A stretch of DNA of 64,000 nt. Source: Pseudoprimorskyibacter insulae (GTDB lineage: Bacteria; Pseudomonadota; Alphaproteobacteria; Rhodobacterales; Rhodobacteraceae). The notes beneath the pieces are model-generated. The model had not been told where the DNA came from. It saw only the letters and a list, made by a program, of their open reading frames with translations, and searched no databases. This document shows positions 1 to 8,369 of the stretch, piece after piece. Position 1 is the first letter of the stretch; each line of letters opens with the position of its first letter. The stretch spans positions 1 to 64,000 of the forward strand of contig NZ_OMOJ01000010.1 in NCBI RefSeq assembly GCF_900302505.1. The letters run 5' to 3'. Both the position numbers and the translations under genes were made by a program.

Positions 1-2
1 TC

Positions 3-1040
3 TCGAACTATTGGGAAGCGGTGCGCGGCCAATATGCTGCGTTCGAGTCGAGCCTTCAGGCCCCCGCGTCCGAGGTGTACCTGCACGAAATGCCCGGCGG
101 CCAGTTCACCAACCTCAAGGCGCAGGCCCGTTCGATGGGCCTTGAAGAACGCTGGCACGAGGTCGCGCAGGCCTATGCTGACGTGAACATGATGTTCGGC
201 GATATCGTCAAGGTGACGCCCTCGTCGAAGGTTGTGGGCGATATGGCCCTGATGATGGTCAGCCAGAACCTGACCCGGTCCGAGGTCGAAGACCCCAAGG
301 TCGATGTCAGCTTCCCGGATTCGGTGATCGACATGATGAAGGGCAACCTAGGCCAACCGCCGGGCGGCTGGCCCAAGGCCATTCAGTCCAAGATCATGAA
401 GGGTGACAAGGCCTTCACCGTGCGCCCCGGATCCTTGGCGGCCCCGGTCGATATCGAAGACACCCGCGCCGAGCTTTCGGAAAAGCTGGATGGTCTGGCC
501 GTCGATGACGAGGATCTGAACGGCTATCTGATGTATCCCAAGGTCTTCCTTGATTACATAGGCCGCCACCGCGACTACGGCCCCGTCCGCACCCTGCCGA
601 CGCCAGTCTTCTTCTATGGCATGGAGCCCGGCGACGAGATCAGCGCCGAAATCGACCCCGGCAAAAAGCTGGAGATCCGCCTGCAAGCCGTGGGTGAGAC
701 TGACGAAGCGGGCGATGTGAAGGTGTTCTTTGAACTGAACGGCCAGCCGCGCACCGTGCGAGTGCCGAACCGCATGGTCAAATCCGCCACCGCCGCGCGC
801 CCCAAGGCGCAGACCGGTAATGCCGACCACATCGGCGCGCCGATGCCGGGCGTCGTCGCCTCGGTTGCGGTGCAGGTCGGCCAGCAGGTGCACAAAGGCG
901 ATCTGCTGCTGACCATCGAAGCGATGAAGATGGAGACCGGCCTGTCCGCCGACCGCGACGCGACCGTCAAATCGATCCACGTCACGCACGGCGCACAGAT
1001 CGAAGCCAAAGATCTGTTGATTGAATTGGAGGGACCGTGA
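3..1040 (+). CDS. pyc: Pyruvate carboxylase, C-terminal part (5' end outside window)
   Basis: Biotin-dependent anaplerotic enzyme that carboxylates pyruvate to oxaloacetate in the cytosol. The frame is open from base 3 and starts inside the carboxyltransferase domain (SNYWEAVRGQY, then GGQFTNLKAQARSMG, a stretch highly typical of pyruvate carboxylase). The last ~80 residues are a biotin carboxyl carrier domain with the biotinylation motif EAMKMET; the acceptor lysine codon is 927-929. The C-terminus looks complete. This is core metabolism and the least mobile-looking DNA in the window. Confidence 0.95.
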   Translation, partial: SNYWEAVRGQYAAFESSLQAPASEVYLHEMPGGQFTNLKAQARSMGLEERWHEVAQAYADVNMMFGDIVKVTPSSKVVGDMALMMVSQNLTRSEVEDPKVDVSFPDSVIDMMKGNLGQPPGGWPKAIQSKIMKGDKAFTVRPGSLAAPVDIEDTRAELSEKLDGLAVDDEDLNGYLMYPKVFLDYIGRHRDYGPVRTLPTPVFFYGMEPGDEISAEIDPGKKLEIRLQAVGETDEAGDVKVFFELNGQPRTVRVPNRMVKSATAARPKAQTGNADHIGAPMPGVVASVAVQVGQQVHKGDLLLTIEAMKMETGLSADRDATVKSIHVTHGAQIEAKDLLIELEGP

Positions 1041-1071
1041 AATAGCCTAAAAGACATAATCAACCTTGTGC

Positions 1072-1093
1072 AAATTTGGTAACCCCCAAATTT
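1072..1093. promoter_or_regulatory. Inverted repeat upstream of iolC
   Basis: Perfect 8-bp arms AAATTTGG (1072-1079) and CCAAATTT (1086-1093) with a 6-bp spacer lie between pyc and iolC. The position and symmetry fit a repressor operator for the inositol gene. The regulator is not known from this window. Confidence 0.35.
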
Positions 1094-1147
1094 CGCGGTA
1101 GAATTCAACCTCTACAACCCTTCCACGCAAATACAGATTTTTAACCC

Positions 1148-1282
1148 ATGACTGACAAAACCCTTGATGTAGTGACGATTGGCCGGGCTGGCGTTGATTT
1201 GTATGGGGCGCAAATTGGCGGTCGGCTGGAGGATATGGGGTCTTTCGAGAAGTACATCGGGGGGTCTCCGACGAACATCGCC
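1148..1282 (+). pseudogene. iolC: 5-dehydro-2-deoxygluconokinase IolC, N-terminal fragment
   Basis: The first 45 codons match the start of IolC, the PfkB-family kinase of myo-inositol catabolism (TIGRAGVDLYG, GGRLEDMGSFEKYIGGSPTN). The reading frame runs directly into the left inverted repeat of the transposon at 1283, so everything after the substrate-binding N-terminus is missing. The remaining iolC is not found on the far side of the transposon or elsewhere in the window. No function is expected from this stub. Confidence 0.85.
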
Positions 1283-1310
1283 TGTCATGGTCACGTTATT
1301 CTTGAGACTC
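1283..1310 (+). repeat. Left terminal inverted repeat of the TniABQ transposon
   Basis: Begins TGTCATGGTCACGTTATTC and matches the right end (4901-4928, reverse complement) at 27 of 28 positions. It lies inside the iolC frame. Confidence 0.85.
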
Positions 1311-1351
1311 TTTCGAAGTGGCCCTTCATTTTCGATATTTGGTAAGGCTAT

Positions 1352-2311
1352 TCATGAGATATCCACATTGGATTGGGATGCGCTTTCGAAGAACTTCACC
1401 GCGCAATTGAGCAAATCGGACCGCTCCGCGTTTTCTCCAAGCTGATCAATCGCTCTCCGTGCCGCCTGAAGATATTCCTGTCGTGGTGAATGGGTCATAC
1501 CTGTGCTGTTCGTCCGTGATTGGTTCTTGGGGGCCCCAACCTCTCGAGACCTCTGACTTGGTAAGCTTTCAGCAAGTCGCGCAAGACGATCCACCAGTTT
1601 CCCCTTGTGCGGGAAGGCAATCCGAAGCTTGGTCTCGCCAACCCGGTCGCTCTTCATCGTCAACGCGGTTGCGAGCAAAGGGCGGGTCATTCCGAGATTG
1701 ATGACGGCGAGGGCTTTGAAGCGATCTATTTGGTTCAGGGAAAAGAGCGCACCGTGACGGAGTTCCGGCGCGAGCACAGCAGCGACTTGCAACGTCAGGT
1801 CCATCCGTCGACCCGAGTGGACATTCCCATGTCGGTAGACAGTCCTTAGACGCACTGCCCCTTCTTGTGCACGGTGGCGAAGCCGGCTGGGCAGTTGCGC
1901 AAGCCCCTCGCGATTACCATGCAAAGGCACCAACTCAGACCCGCAGACTTTGCATCGCAACGACCATGCGAAGCGCCAATGGCGCAGCGATATCCCAGGC
2001 TGTTTGCCTGTGCATGTCGGGCAGTTCTGAAAATCCGACCACGAAATGCACTCGATCGGGAAATTAGCCCGTCTCTGGATCAACATGCTGTCGAGCTCCT
2101 CGAGCGGGAGACGTATCGTTGCACAGAACCCGCCGATGTCTACGCCAGCCAAATCTGATTGCGTTTCCGGCGGACGTTCTTGTGCAAGGCCCAGATATCG
2201 GCGGAGCTCTGGGACCGAACAATAGTTGGCCTCTGCCAGGCGAGCGATCCAGCTGGACAGCAGTTCGTCCCGAAAAGGTGCCGGACGCCTTGGCAGAGGA
2301 TTGCGGGTCAC
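1352..2311 (-). CDS. tniQ: TniQ family target-selection protein
   Basis: 319 residues with the TniQ layout: the N-terminal block RDELLSSWIARLA, then Zn-finger cysteines in CPTCTGKQPG and CKVCGSEL, then helical segments. TniQ proteins pair with the TniA transposase and TniB ATPase in target choice. The GTG start at 2311 overlaps the native tniB stop (TAGTG), so translation was probably coupled to tniB. An amber codon in tniB 126 bases upstream may weaken that coupling. Confidence 0.8.
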   Translation of the reverse strand: MTRNPLPRRPAPFRDELLSSWIARLAEANYCSVPELRRYLGLAQERPPETQSDLAGVDIGGFCATIRLPLEELDSMLIQRRANFPIECISWSDFQNCPTCTGKQPGISLRHWRFAWSLRCKVCGSELVPLHGNREGLAQLPSRLRHRAQEGAVRLRTVYRHGNVHSGRRMDLTLQVAAVLAPELRHGALFSLNQIDRFKALAVINLGMTRPLLATALTMKSDRVGETKLRIAFPHKGKLVDRLARLAESLPSQRSREVGAPKNQSRTNSTGMTHSPRQEYLQAARRAIDQLGENAERSDLLNCAVKFFESASQSNVDIS

Positions 2312-3174
2312 TAAAATGCCGGTTGTGGTTGGTTCCGAACGGTCCAGCTGTGCTTGGCCCAGATTGGCTGCCAGGATTGGACGGCTTCGTCAGTGATCCT
2401 CTCTTCGCCGGTTTCAATGGCATCGATGGCTAGTGCCTAGATCATCGTGAACACGCGCGATGTGACGCCGCCGGTAATACCGAGAATGGTACGTAGAGAC
2501 TGAACACACAGACCAGATCCGCGCTCCAATTGCATGGCGGCGATCAGTGTCTGGACCAGACGGGAAAACTCAACATCGTCATCCCAGAGTGGCAGAAAAT
2601 GTTCGTCCAGCCGGCGCGCAAGTTGCTCGTCACCGCGAACCGCCTCAGCAGCTTCATTGACACCAAAGACGACAAGCGATGCGCACAGATCATTGGAAAG
2701 GAAGCGCAGCATGTTCAAGAACCGGCGTTGCTCCCGATAGCTTCCGGCAAGGAGATTATGGACCTCGTCGATCATGATCATCTTCAAGTCCATTCCGCGC
2801 AAATGGCTGAGAGCCCGCACCTCCAGTTCGGAGATTGTGTGACGGCCCCACATCGGTGCGCCGATCGACGCCAGGATGTGTTGATAGAACCGCCGTTCGT
2901 CCGGTGCGGGTGGCGCTTGCAACAGAAGGATCGGCGTTCGCGTCACCCCAAGGTCTGAGCGATAGTTGCTCGGGTAGAGGCTTTCCATCCGCTTGGCGAT
3001 CATGGTCTTGCCGATGCCAGAGCTGCCATAAACCATGAGGCCCGGCATTCTGGACTGCCGAGGCATTTCCATCAGGGATATCAATCTGTTGAGAACAATG
3101 GTTGCGCGATCAAAGGCGATCCAACGATCACTGCGAATGAGATCAAGTCTTTCGTCGAGGTCCATCAAAATCAT
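2311..3174 (-). pseudogene. tniB: TniB AAA+ ATPase with premature amber stop
   Basis: AAA+ regulator of transposition with Walker A YGSSGIGKTMIAKR and Walker B MIMIDEVHNLL. Codon 246 (2437-2439, TAG) ends the frame at ...TSRVFTMI. Past this stop the same frame continues with about 40 plausible residues (ALAIDAIETGEERITDEAVQ...) to a stop at 2311-2313 that overlaps the tniQ start. This shows that the longer frame is the original gene and that the amber is a later nonsense mutation. The ATPase core is intact, so partial function is possible. Confidence 0.75.
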
Positions 3175-4777
3175 CTATCGGGTAAGTTGGGAGATTGGGG
3201 TTACTGGTATCAATAGCAAACATCTCGCGGGACGGATCACGCTTCGGTTTGTCGTTTGGCAGGCGCGCTTTTCGTTCTTCGTCCAGGCGCGTCGCAAGCG
3301 TTCGTTGCCGCGCCGCATTGGCGATACGACGTTGTTCGTCGATAATCCCGAAAAGAATTGCCTCCGATATCCTGCCGCCGTGACGCTCATGGAAAATTGC
3401 ACTGGCGCGCCTCGACTCCCAAAGGGAAACTTTGGGGCGAGAAAGATCCTTGTAGCGCGCGGCAATTGTTCGACCATCGTCGGTGACTACCCATATCCGG
3501 GACATATCTCGCGGGTCGTACTTGACCGTAACCTTCCCCGCCCCGCGACCGATCATGGGCGCGAAGGCGTCGCTCCAATAACCGATGGAAAACAGGTTGA
3601 TCCCGGTCCTGCCAAGTTGGCGGCGTTCGGAAGGAAGGAAACTGATCCGGAAGGCATCTGTATCCACGACCTGCCGGCCGGCATCGTCGCCCCCAAGATC
3701 GGCCCAGGCGGCCAGCGGGGTCCGCTTCAATCCGCTGTGGCGTGTATTATGATACCGACAAATCTCCAGCTGCAGCCAGTCCTCGAACTCGTCCAACGTC
3801 ATTGAGGCCCTGGCAGCGCTGTCATACTCACCCTTGTCTTTTGGCGAGGATTGCGTCGTTCCGGGTAGTACATGCACGGCACCCATCGTCGTGCCGATCA
3901 ACCGCTCGATATGTCCGCCAAAATGAACCCGGCCCGGCGGCCGGTATTTGATCGCGATCCCCCACTCCGCGCAGGCCGATCGGAAGGCGTCACTGCGAAA
4001 ATCCCGCCCGTTATCGACATGGATGGCCTGTGGAATACCGGCTGTCGGCCAATAGAGTTGCTCAAGCGAACTCGGTGTCCGGATGGACTTCGGCTGCACA
4101 CAGTGGTCAAGGCAAAGGCAAATGGACAAGACGGACGGCGCGTCGAAAGTGACATAGGCACCCAGGACCACACGGGTCGCGACGTCGATCGCGAGTGTCA
4201 GCCAAGGCCGTGCCAGAGGATTGCGCTCAACCTGATCAACTAGAATAATATCCGCCAACGTGTGATCGATCTGGACGACTTCCAGTGGCCGTTCCACCTC
4301 CAACCTCCCTGCCCTCGCTTCGAAAACTTGTTTTGCGGCCTTCGCCCCTTTCCGCTTCCGCAACACCTCGCGCTGATCCATGGCATCAAGGCGAGCCTTG
4401 ATCGTTTGCCGTGCTGGCGGTTGAAAACCTCTGGCAACGCACTCGGCACGGATCTCGCCCACAATCCTGCGAAAGCTCGGGCGTTCAGGAACCAGATATC
4501 GTTCACGTAAGACCCGGGCGATCATGCTTTCAACTTGCGCTGGTAGACGGAGGGAGCCAGGCTTGGGGCCGCTGCGTTTGGGAAGGAGCGAACTTGCCCG
4601 GCCATCGTTCTCGCGCAACTTGCTCAAAATACGCCAAGCTGTACTCCGTGAAATGTCCAACTGAGCCGCCGCCGCATCCACCGCCCGCCCGATACTTTGG
4701 CCTTGAGCAAGCGGTGACAACAGTGGTCTTAGCACCTCTGCCCTTTCCAGCGCTTTACCACCTGCTTCTTCGGTCAA
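3143..4777 (-). CDS. tniA: TniA DDE transposase
   Basis: 544-residue Mu/Tn7-type integrase-fold transposase. An N-terminal helix-turn-helix (about 20-60) and a second DNA-binding region (about 70-150) precede the catalytic core. The DDE residues are visible in VVQIDHTLADI, HVDNGRDFRSD and DEFEDWLQLEICRYHNTRH, followed by the C-terminal beta-barrel region. It overlaps tniB by 32 bases, which is normal for a co-translated tniAB pair. Full length for the family and apparently intact. Confidence 0.85.
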   Translation of the reverse strand: MTEEAGGKALERAEVLRPLLSPLAQGQSIGRAVDAAAAQLDISRSTAWRILSKLRENDGRASSLLPKRSGPKPGSLRLPAQVESMIARVLRERYLVPERPSFRRIVGEIRAECVARGFQPPARQTIKARLDAMDQREVLRKRKGAKAAKQVFEARAGRLEVERPLEVVQIDHTLADIILVDQVERNPLARPWLTLAIDVATRVVLGAYVTFDAPSVLSICLCLDHCVQPKSIRTPSSLEQLYWPTAGIPQAIHVDNGRDFRSDAFRSACAEWGIAIKYRPPGRVHFGGHIERLIGTTMGAVHVLPGTTQSSPKDKGEYDSAARASMTLDEFEDWLQLEICRYHNTRHSGLKRTPLAAWADLGGDDAGRQVVDTDAFRISFLPSERRQLGRTGINLFSIGYWSDAFAPMIGRGAGKVTVKYDPRDMSRIWVVTDDGRTIAARYKDLSRPKVSLWESRRASAIFHERHGGRISEAILFGIIDEQRRIANAARQRTLATRLDEERKARLPNDKPKRDPSREMFAIDTSNPNLPTYPIDDFDGPRRKT

Positions 4778-4900
4778 AATCTAAAGTTATCCACAATGAA
4801 AACCGTCTCACGGTTAAAGTTACCATCTCATTAATGACCTTACCATCTCAAAGTTAACCTTACCAAACCACCGCTGAAATCAAACAAGAAAATCAATCGT

Positions 4901-4928
4901 GAGTCTCACGAATAACGTGACCATGACA
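4901..4928 (-). repeat. Right terminal inverted repeat of the TniABQ transposon
   Basis: Ends in ...CGTGACCATGACA, the reverse complement of the left end with one mismatch. It abuts the reverse-transcriptase fragment at 4929. Confidence 0.85.
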
Positions 4929-5302
4929 GAAGATCCCGCGCACATGATCTGTTAGGGCGAGTGTATGAGACCCTGGCTGCTCGAGGACTGGCGCCGAACC
5001 AATCCAAGACGACGATTGTTTCTCCGGGAGCACGGAAAGTCGTGCTCGGCCTTTTGGTGGACGGAGACACGCCGAAGCTGACACGCGATTTCCGCTCGCG
5101 GCTTCGAAAGCACCTGTATCACATAAGCGCTCCCGATCAGGGGCCGGTCCAACATGCAGCGCGGCGCGGATTCGCCTCCGTTGAAGGCCTCCGCCAACAT
5201 CTGTTGGGCCTTATCGCGTTCGCCGGTCAGATCGACCCGGTCTATGCGGCGAAATGTCGGGCGATTTTAGAATCGTCAGATTGGTCGCAGACAAGGAGGT
5301 GA
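4929..5302 (+). pseudogene. Retron-type reverse transcriptase, C-terminal fragment
   Basis: The frame is open from the transposon end and reads DLLGRVYETLAARGLAPNQ, then KTTIVSPGARKVVLGLLVDG, then GFASVEGLRQHLLGLIAFAG. These fit the end of the palm and the thumb of bacterial retron/group II-like reverse transcriptases (the N-KT-VxxxGR-VxGLxV block and the GF-S-L-HLxGLIxF thumb block). The catalytic YxDD and the whole N-terminus are missing, cut away at 4929. It may be what remains of a retron or other RT-based phage-defence gene. A GTG at 4961 is an internal codon, not a believable start. Confidence 0.7.
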
Positions 5303-5512
5303 GTTTAGTCTGTTCGATGGGCATCTTCTACCTACGGATCTTCATCAATTTGGAGAAGCTTCTGAGCTCAAATCACCGCCGGAGAACCTAGAAGGTCTTT
5401 TCAGCCTGAGATCGCACTGATTTTGAACCGGTCCTGTGAATTAAGTGTCGGCCTTCTACGTTGCTCCAGTATCTCTGAAATCCCAGTCACTTCATCAGAC
5501 TGTTCGGGCCGA
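5303..5512. other. Intergenic, nothing recognised
   Basis: About 210 bases between the convergent reverse-transcriptase fragment and the AbiJ-like gene. No supported gene or clear T-tailed hairpin. A retron msr/msd RNA would be expected upstream of an RT, not here. Confidence 0.5.
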
Positions 5513-6304
5513 CTATATCACCGCGCGTTTGGCCAAATAGGTGCAGACCGCGCAGGCTACACTGACAACCAGCTCGGCCTCTGGCGTATCAACCTGCTGT
5601 CCTTCCAACCCGTGACGAGCATTATTGGACGCATAGCCCCACAGTTTCTCGGTTGCGGTATCAAGAGGTTTTGGAAGGTCCAATCGCTTTACAAGCTGGC
5701 CGAATGTTGCTTTGGAATCGCCGGCCAGATCCCGCGCGGTCGCTTCCATCGCAGCGCAGGCATGCTGGATTGCCCCGGTCTCATCCGGCTCCGGCCGCCG
5801 AGAAATATCGCGCAGCGCTTCGTGGATCTCGCGTGCGGCGGCACTGCGCCCGGTTTGTTCGAGGATTTCGACGGCCTCTTGTGTCGCGCCGGTAAATGCT
5901 TCGGAGCCGCGATAGACTATCTGGCCGTCGTTCATATGCCAGCCGATGCCATTTTCGACAAAAAACTGATTCAGCCGGTCATCGAACCTGCTTGCATTGT
6001 CGTTGAACCCTTGCGCGAGTGCCGTATGGAACGCTTCAGCAATGTCATAGACCTTGTACCAAGGACAGTCGGCAACAAGCCCGACGACCTCTTCCCAGAT
6101 GTTGGGGTGCTCCGACCAGTTGTTCCGGTCAGGCGGGACGAGCAACACCTGACAGATGATCCGGCGCATGACGGACGGGCTCATGCCGATGTCCTGCCCA
6201 ATCAGCGGGATCGCATAGCGCAGGTTTTCGGGCGCGTCCTCGTGAACGGTTATCTCCGCGGCTGCGCTGCGGTAGCCGTGCCGGTTCGAAAAACTCTCTG
6301 CCAT
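5513..6304 (-). CDS. AbiJ_NTD4-domain abortive-infection protein with C-terminal HEPN-like region
   Basis: 263 residues. The N-terminal ~110 residues (SNRHGY, EITVHEDAPENLRYAIP, NIWEEVVGLV, WYKVYDIAEAFH) match the AbiJ_NTD4 type of domain found in abortive-infection and phage-defence proteins. The C-terminal ~130 residues are helical with HACAAMEATARDL and NNARHG, resembling HEPN-type abortive infection C-terminal domains, though a classical RxxxxH is not certain. It ends the minus-strand array, 12 bases after hipA, so it probably shares the hipBA transcript. Assigned from memory of the family. Confidence 0.65.
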   Translation of the reverse strand: MAESFSNRHGYRSAAAEITVHEDAPENLRYAIPLIGQDIGMSPSVMRRIICQVLLVPPDRNNWSEHPNIWEEVVGLVADCPWYKVYDIAEAFHTALAQGFNDNASRFDDRLNQFFVENGIGWHMNDGQIVYRGSEAFTGATQEAVEILEQTGRSAAAREIHEALRDISRRPEPDETGAIQHACAAMEATARDLAGDSKATFGQLVKRLDLPKPLDTATEKLWGYASNNARHGLEGQQVDTPEAELVVSVACAVCTYLAKRAVI

Positions 6305-6316
6305 TCTGTCAATCCC

Positions 6317-7534
6317 CTACGCTATCGGCACTGTGTGCAAATGGGCTTCAATCGCCTTGATCGCATCCGCGGTCAGCGGCAGGTTTCCCTTTTCGGCCTG
6401 CCAGTGCTCATGGAAGCGCGCGACAGTCTCGCGTGCGGTTCCCAGAACCAGCTTCTCGGATAGACCGGCGTTTGCAGCCAGGTGCGACAGCTCGTCCTGC
6501 GAGAACCCGGAGAACTTCTTGGTGCGGCTAAAGGTGAGCGCCGCCTTGTCGTCGTCTATGTAGGCAATAGTCGAGACAAAATCGTAGCACGGCGCGAGCG
6601 CCGCCTGCCTTCGATCCGGATAGATCAGCGACCAGTTCTTGAGGTGCATGTCGGCATTGCCGATCAGCACATTGAAAGTCAGCCGCCGGATAAACTCTGC
6701 GATGTCGGCCTCTCCGCATTCAGCGGCCAGTACCTGTGCGATGTTGCGCTGGCTTGCCTTCTCGTACTTGTCCTTGGGATAAACGCGAAAGACCTGCGCG
6801 AAGTCTTCAATGTGGACGGCACTGCCATCACTCAGACGGTCAAATCTTTCGACAGCCAGCGCCTGACCGCTGACCTTGTCCATGCCTTCTGGCAGATTGC
6901 CGATCTCGGCAACATCGATCAACCTGATAGGCGGAACGTCCATGCCGCAGAGACGCGCGAGCGTCATCATCGAGAATTCATTCTCGGGGACAGCATCGAA
7001 GCCTTGCGCTGGTAACTTGACGATCCAGGACCCGCCGACCCCCTTGGCCGGAATCGCAAGACCGCCTTGTTTGTCTCCCAAAGCCGAGAACTTCAACTGA
7101 ACGCCTGCCAGCGAGAACCTCAGCGCCTGATCTCGATGATCATCGTGATGATCTTCACCATCATCAGCGTCGGGGGGCCACGCCTCACCATCGGCGGGCC
7201 GAACAGTGATCGCACCGGGAAGGTCCTCGCCGAGAACCCAGAGCAGAAAAAATTCACGGACGGGCTTCACGCCCGCGCGCTCGGCGAGATAGTCCCGCAT
7301 GTGACCTTCGGGCAGAAGATTTGAGAAGAAGGGCAGCAGGTGCATGTTCTGCGTACCGAAATCAGTGGTTAGTTCCCCAAGCTCATTCTTGAAGCCGAGG
7401 CTCAGAACCGGCCTGCCCGTATCGGCGGCATAGCCTTCAGAGAAAGCAAAGAGCGAGGTATCACCGCTGACCCGCGTCAGCGTACCTATCGGCTCTCCGT
7501 AGAGCAGGACTTCAAGGACACTGACATCAGCCAC
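6317..7534 (-). CDS. hipA: HipA-family serine/threonine kinase toxin
   Basis: HipA kinases phosphorylate translation factors such as glutamyl-tRNA synthetase and cause growth arrest. The N-subdomain 1 region (VLLYGEPIGTL, FFSNLLPEGHMRDYLAE) and kinase motifs are present: IVKLPAQ, AVERFDR, the catalytic NADMHLKNWS and the metal-binding APCYDFVST. I choose the GTG at 7534, which overlaps the hipB stop by 8 bases (GTGGCTGA), instead of an earlier in-frame start, because the alignable protein begins there (405 residues). A His/Asp-rich insert, DADDGEDHHDDHRD, sits near residue 135, between the N-lobe parts. Apparently intact. Confidence 0.85.
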   Translation of the reverse strand: MADVSVLEVLLYGEPIGTLTRVSGDTSLFAFSEGYAADTGRPVLSLGFKNELGELTTDFGTQNMHLLPFFSNLLPEGHMRDYLAERAGVKPVREFFLLWVLGEDLPGAITVRPADGEAWPPDADDGEDHHDDHRDQALRFSLAGVQLKFSALGDKQGGLAIPAKGVGGSWIVKLPAQGFDAVPENEFSMMTLARLCGMDVPPIRLIDVAEIGNLPEGMDKVSGQALAVERFDRLSDGSAVHIEDFAQVFRVYPKDKYEKASQRNIAQVLAAECGEADIAEFIRRLTFNVLIGNADMHLKNWSLIYPDRRQAALAPCYDFVSTIAYIDDDKAALTFSRTKKFSGFSQDELSHLAANAGLSEKLVLGTARETVARFHEHWQAEKGNLPLTADAIKAIEAHLHTVPIA

Positions 7535-8126
7535 GATCGTCACCGTCCAGACGATAGGCCGGACGCGGCAAGGATGGTGCAGATATACCCGCGCCATGGG
7601 CGAGTGCGTTGCGCAACATGCGCAACTGGCTCTGCGCCTGCTCGACCGCTTCCAAGTTGCGCGGATCGCTCAGAAACTCCTGCATGGCAGCAGACGCTTC
7701 TTGCAACTGAACAAGGTCATCGGCTGAAAGCTTGAAGTGCATCAATTCGCGCGCCCGGCGCTGCAATTCCTGAACGACAATCTCAGAGAGCGTTTCACTG
7801 GGAAGCGCTGCTATCTGGTCATCAAGGCGCTGCAATAGGTTCGTCGCCTTACGCGCGCTCTGAACGTCAAGGTGACCATCGTCATCACCGCGAATGATCG
7901 CCCGAACGGCAGGCAGCTTCTTGCGCGGGACTAGAGTCAATTCCAGATCAAGTACACGTGCAAGCTCGACCAGACTGGACAGACGCAGATCGACCGCCCC
8001 GTTCTCGATCTTGGAGATGTGGCTCTGTGGAACCCCAGCCTTCGCACTGAGCGCGCGCTGAGAGAGCCCCTTGCGTTCCCGCGCGACTTTGAGCGACTCT
8101 GCTATGTGCTCTGTTGCGTAACCCAT
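7527..8126 (-). CDS. hipB: HipB-like Xre antitoxin with long C-terminal extension
   Basis: An N-terminal Xre helix-turn-helix (about residues 8-65: LKVARERKGLSQRALSAKAGVPQSHISKIENG) of the HipB type. HipB antitoxins are usually about 70-110 residues; this one is 199, with an extra helical C-terminal half (about 90-199) of unknown role. It is translationally overlapped with hipA. The palindrome at 8199-8220 is the likely operator for autorepression. Confidence 0.8.
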   Translation of the reverse strand: MGYATEHIAESLKVARERKGLSQRALSAKAGVPQSHISKIENGAVDLRLSSLVELARVLDLELTLVPRKKLPAVRAIIRGDDDGHLDVQSARKATNLLQRLDDQIAALPSETLSEIVVQELQRRARELMHFKLSADDLVQLQEASAAMQEFLSDPRNLEAVEQAQSQLRMLRNALAHGAGISAPSLPRPAYRLDGDDRG

Positions 8127-8198
8127 GATCTATCTTGCTGCTTCGTTTTTCACCCATGATGTGCAAAAACATATCACTCACTGAAGCAGACTTCAAGA

Positions 8199-8220
8199 TT
8201 GATGTAGATTTCTACATCAA
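8199..8220. promoter_or_regulatory. Perfect palindrome, candidate HipB operator
   Basis: TTGATGTAGA and TCTACATCAA form perfect 10-bp arms around TT, about 70-95 bases upstream of hipB. A weaker related repeat (TGATGT at 8157, ACATATCA at 8169) lies closer to the start. Two such sites fit cooperative HipBA autoregulation. The sequence differs from the E. coli TATCC-N8-GGATA site. Confidence 0.6.
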
Positions 8221-8369
8221 GAGATGCGCATGATATCCTTTTATGCATCAAACGCCAGAGAAGTCACTTGCCGAAAAAGATCCGCTGGAAACTCGGGAGC
8301 TTCGAGGATCGACAATCAGATGCTCTTAACAGCAGCCATGGAGCCGACGGCGTGCTCCGTGTGCAGCTT

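Larger units (their letters stand above)
1283..4928. mobile_element. TniABQ-type transposon (Tn5053/Tn402-like), no cargo
   Basis: A 3.65-kb element bounded by 28-bp inverted repeats that contains only tniA, tniB and tniQ, read right to left. Between the right repeat and tniA (about 4780-4900) there are repeated motifs (TTACCATCTCA twice, at about 4819 and 4843) that resemble transposase-binding repeats of Tn7/Tn5053-like elements. No resolvase or passenger gene is present. The 5 bp outside the two ends differ (TCGCC against GAAGA), so there is no target duplication. Confidence 0.85.

Noticed and set aside
1277-4933. A 5-bp target duplication around the TniABQ transposon
   Set aside because: TCGCC on the left and GAAGA on the right do not match, and shifting the border by one base does not help.
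5423-6463. 346-codon plus-strand frame opposite the AbiJ-like gene
   Set aside because: Antisense of a gene with recognisable domains; no SD, no family.
7100-7180. GATGATCATCGTGATGATC direct/inverted triplet repeats, at first taken for a regulatory repeat
   Set aside because: They lie inside hipA and encode the His/Asp-rich insert; simple codon repetition explains them.
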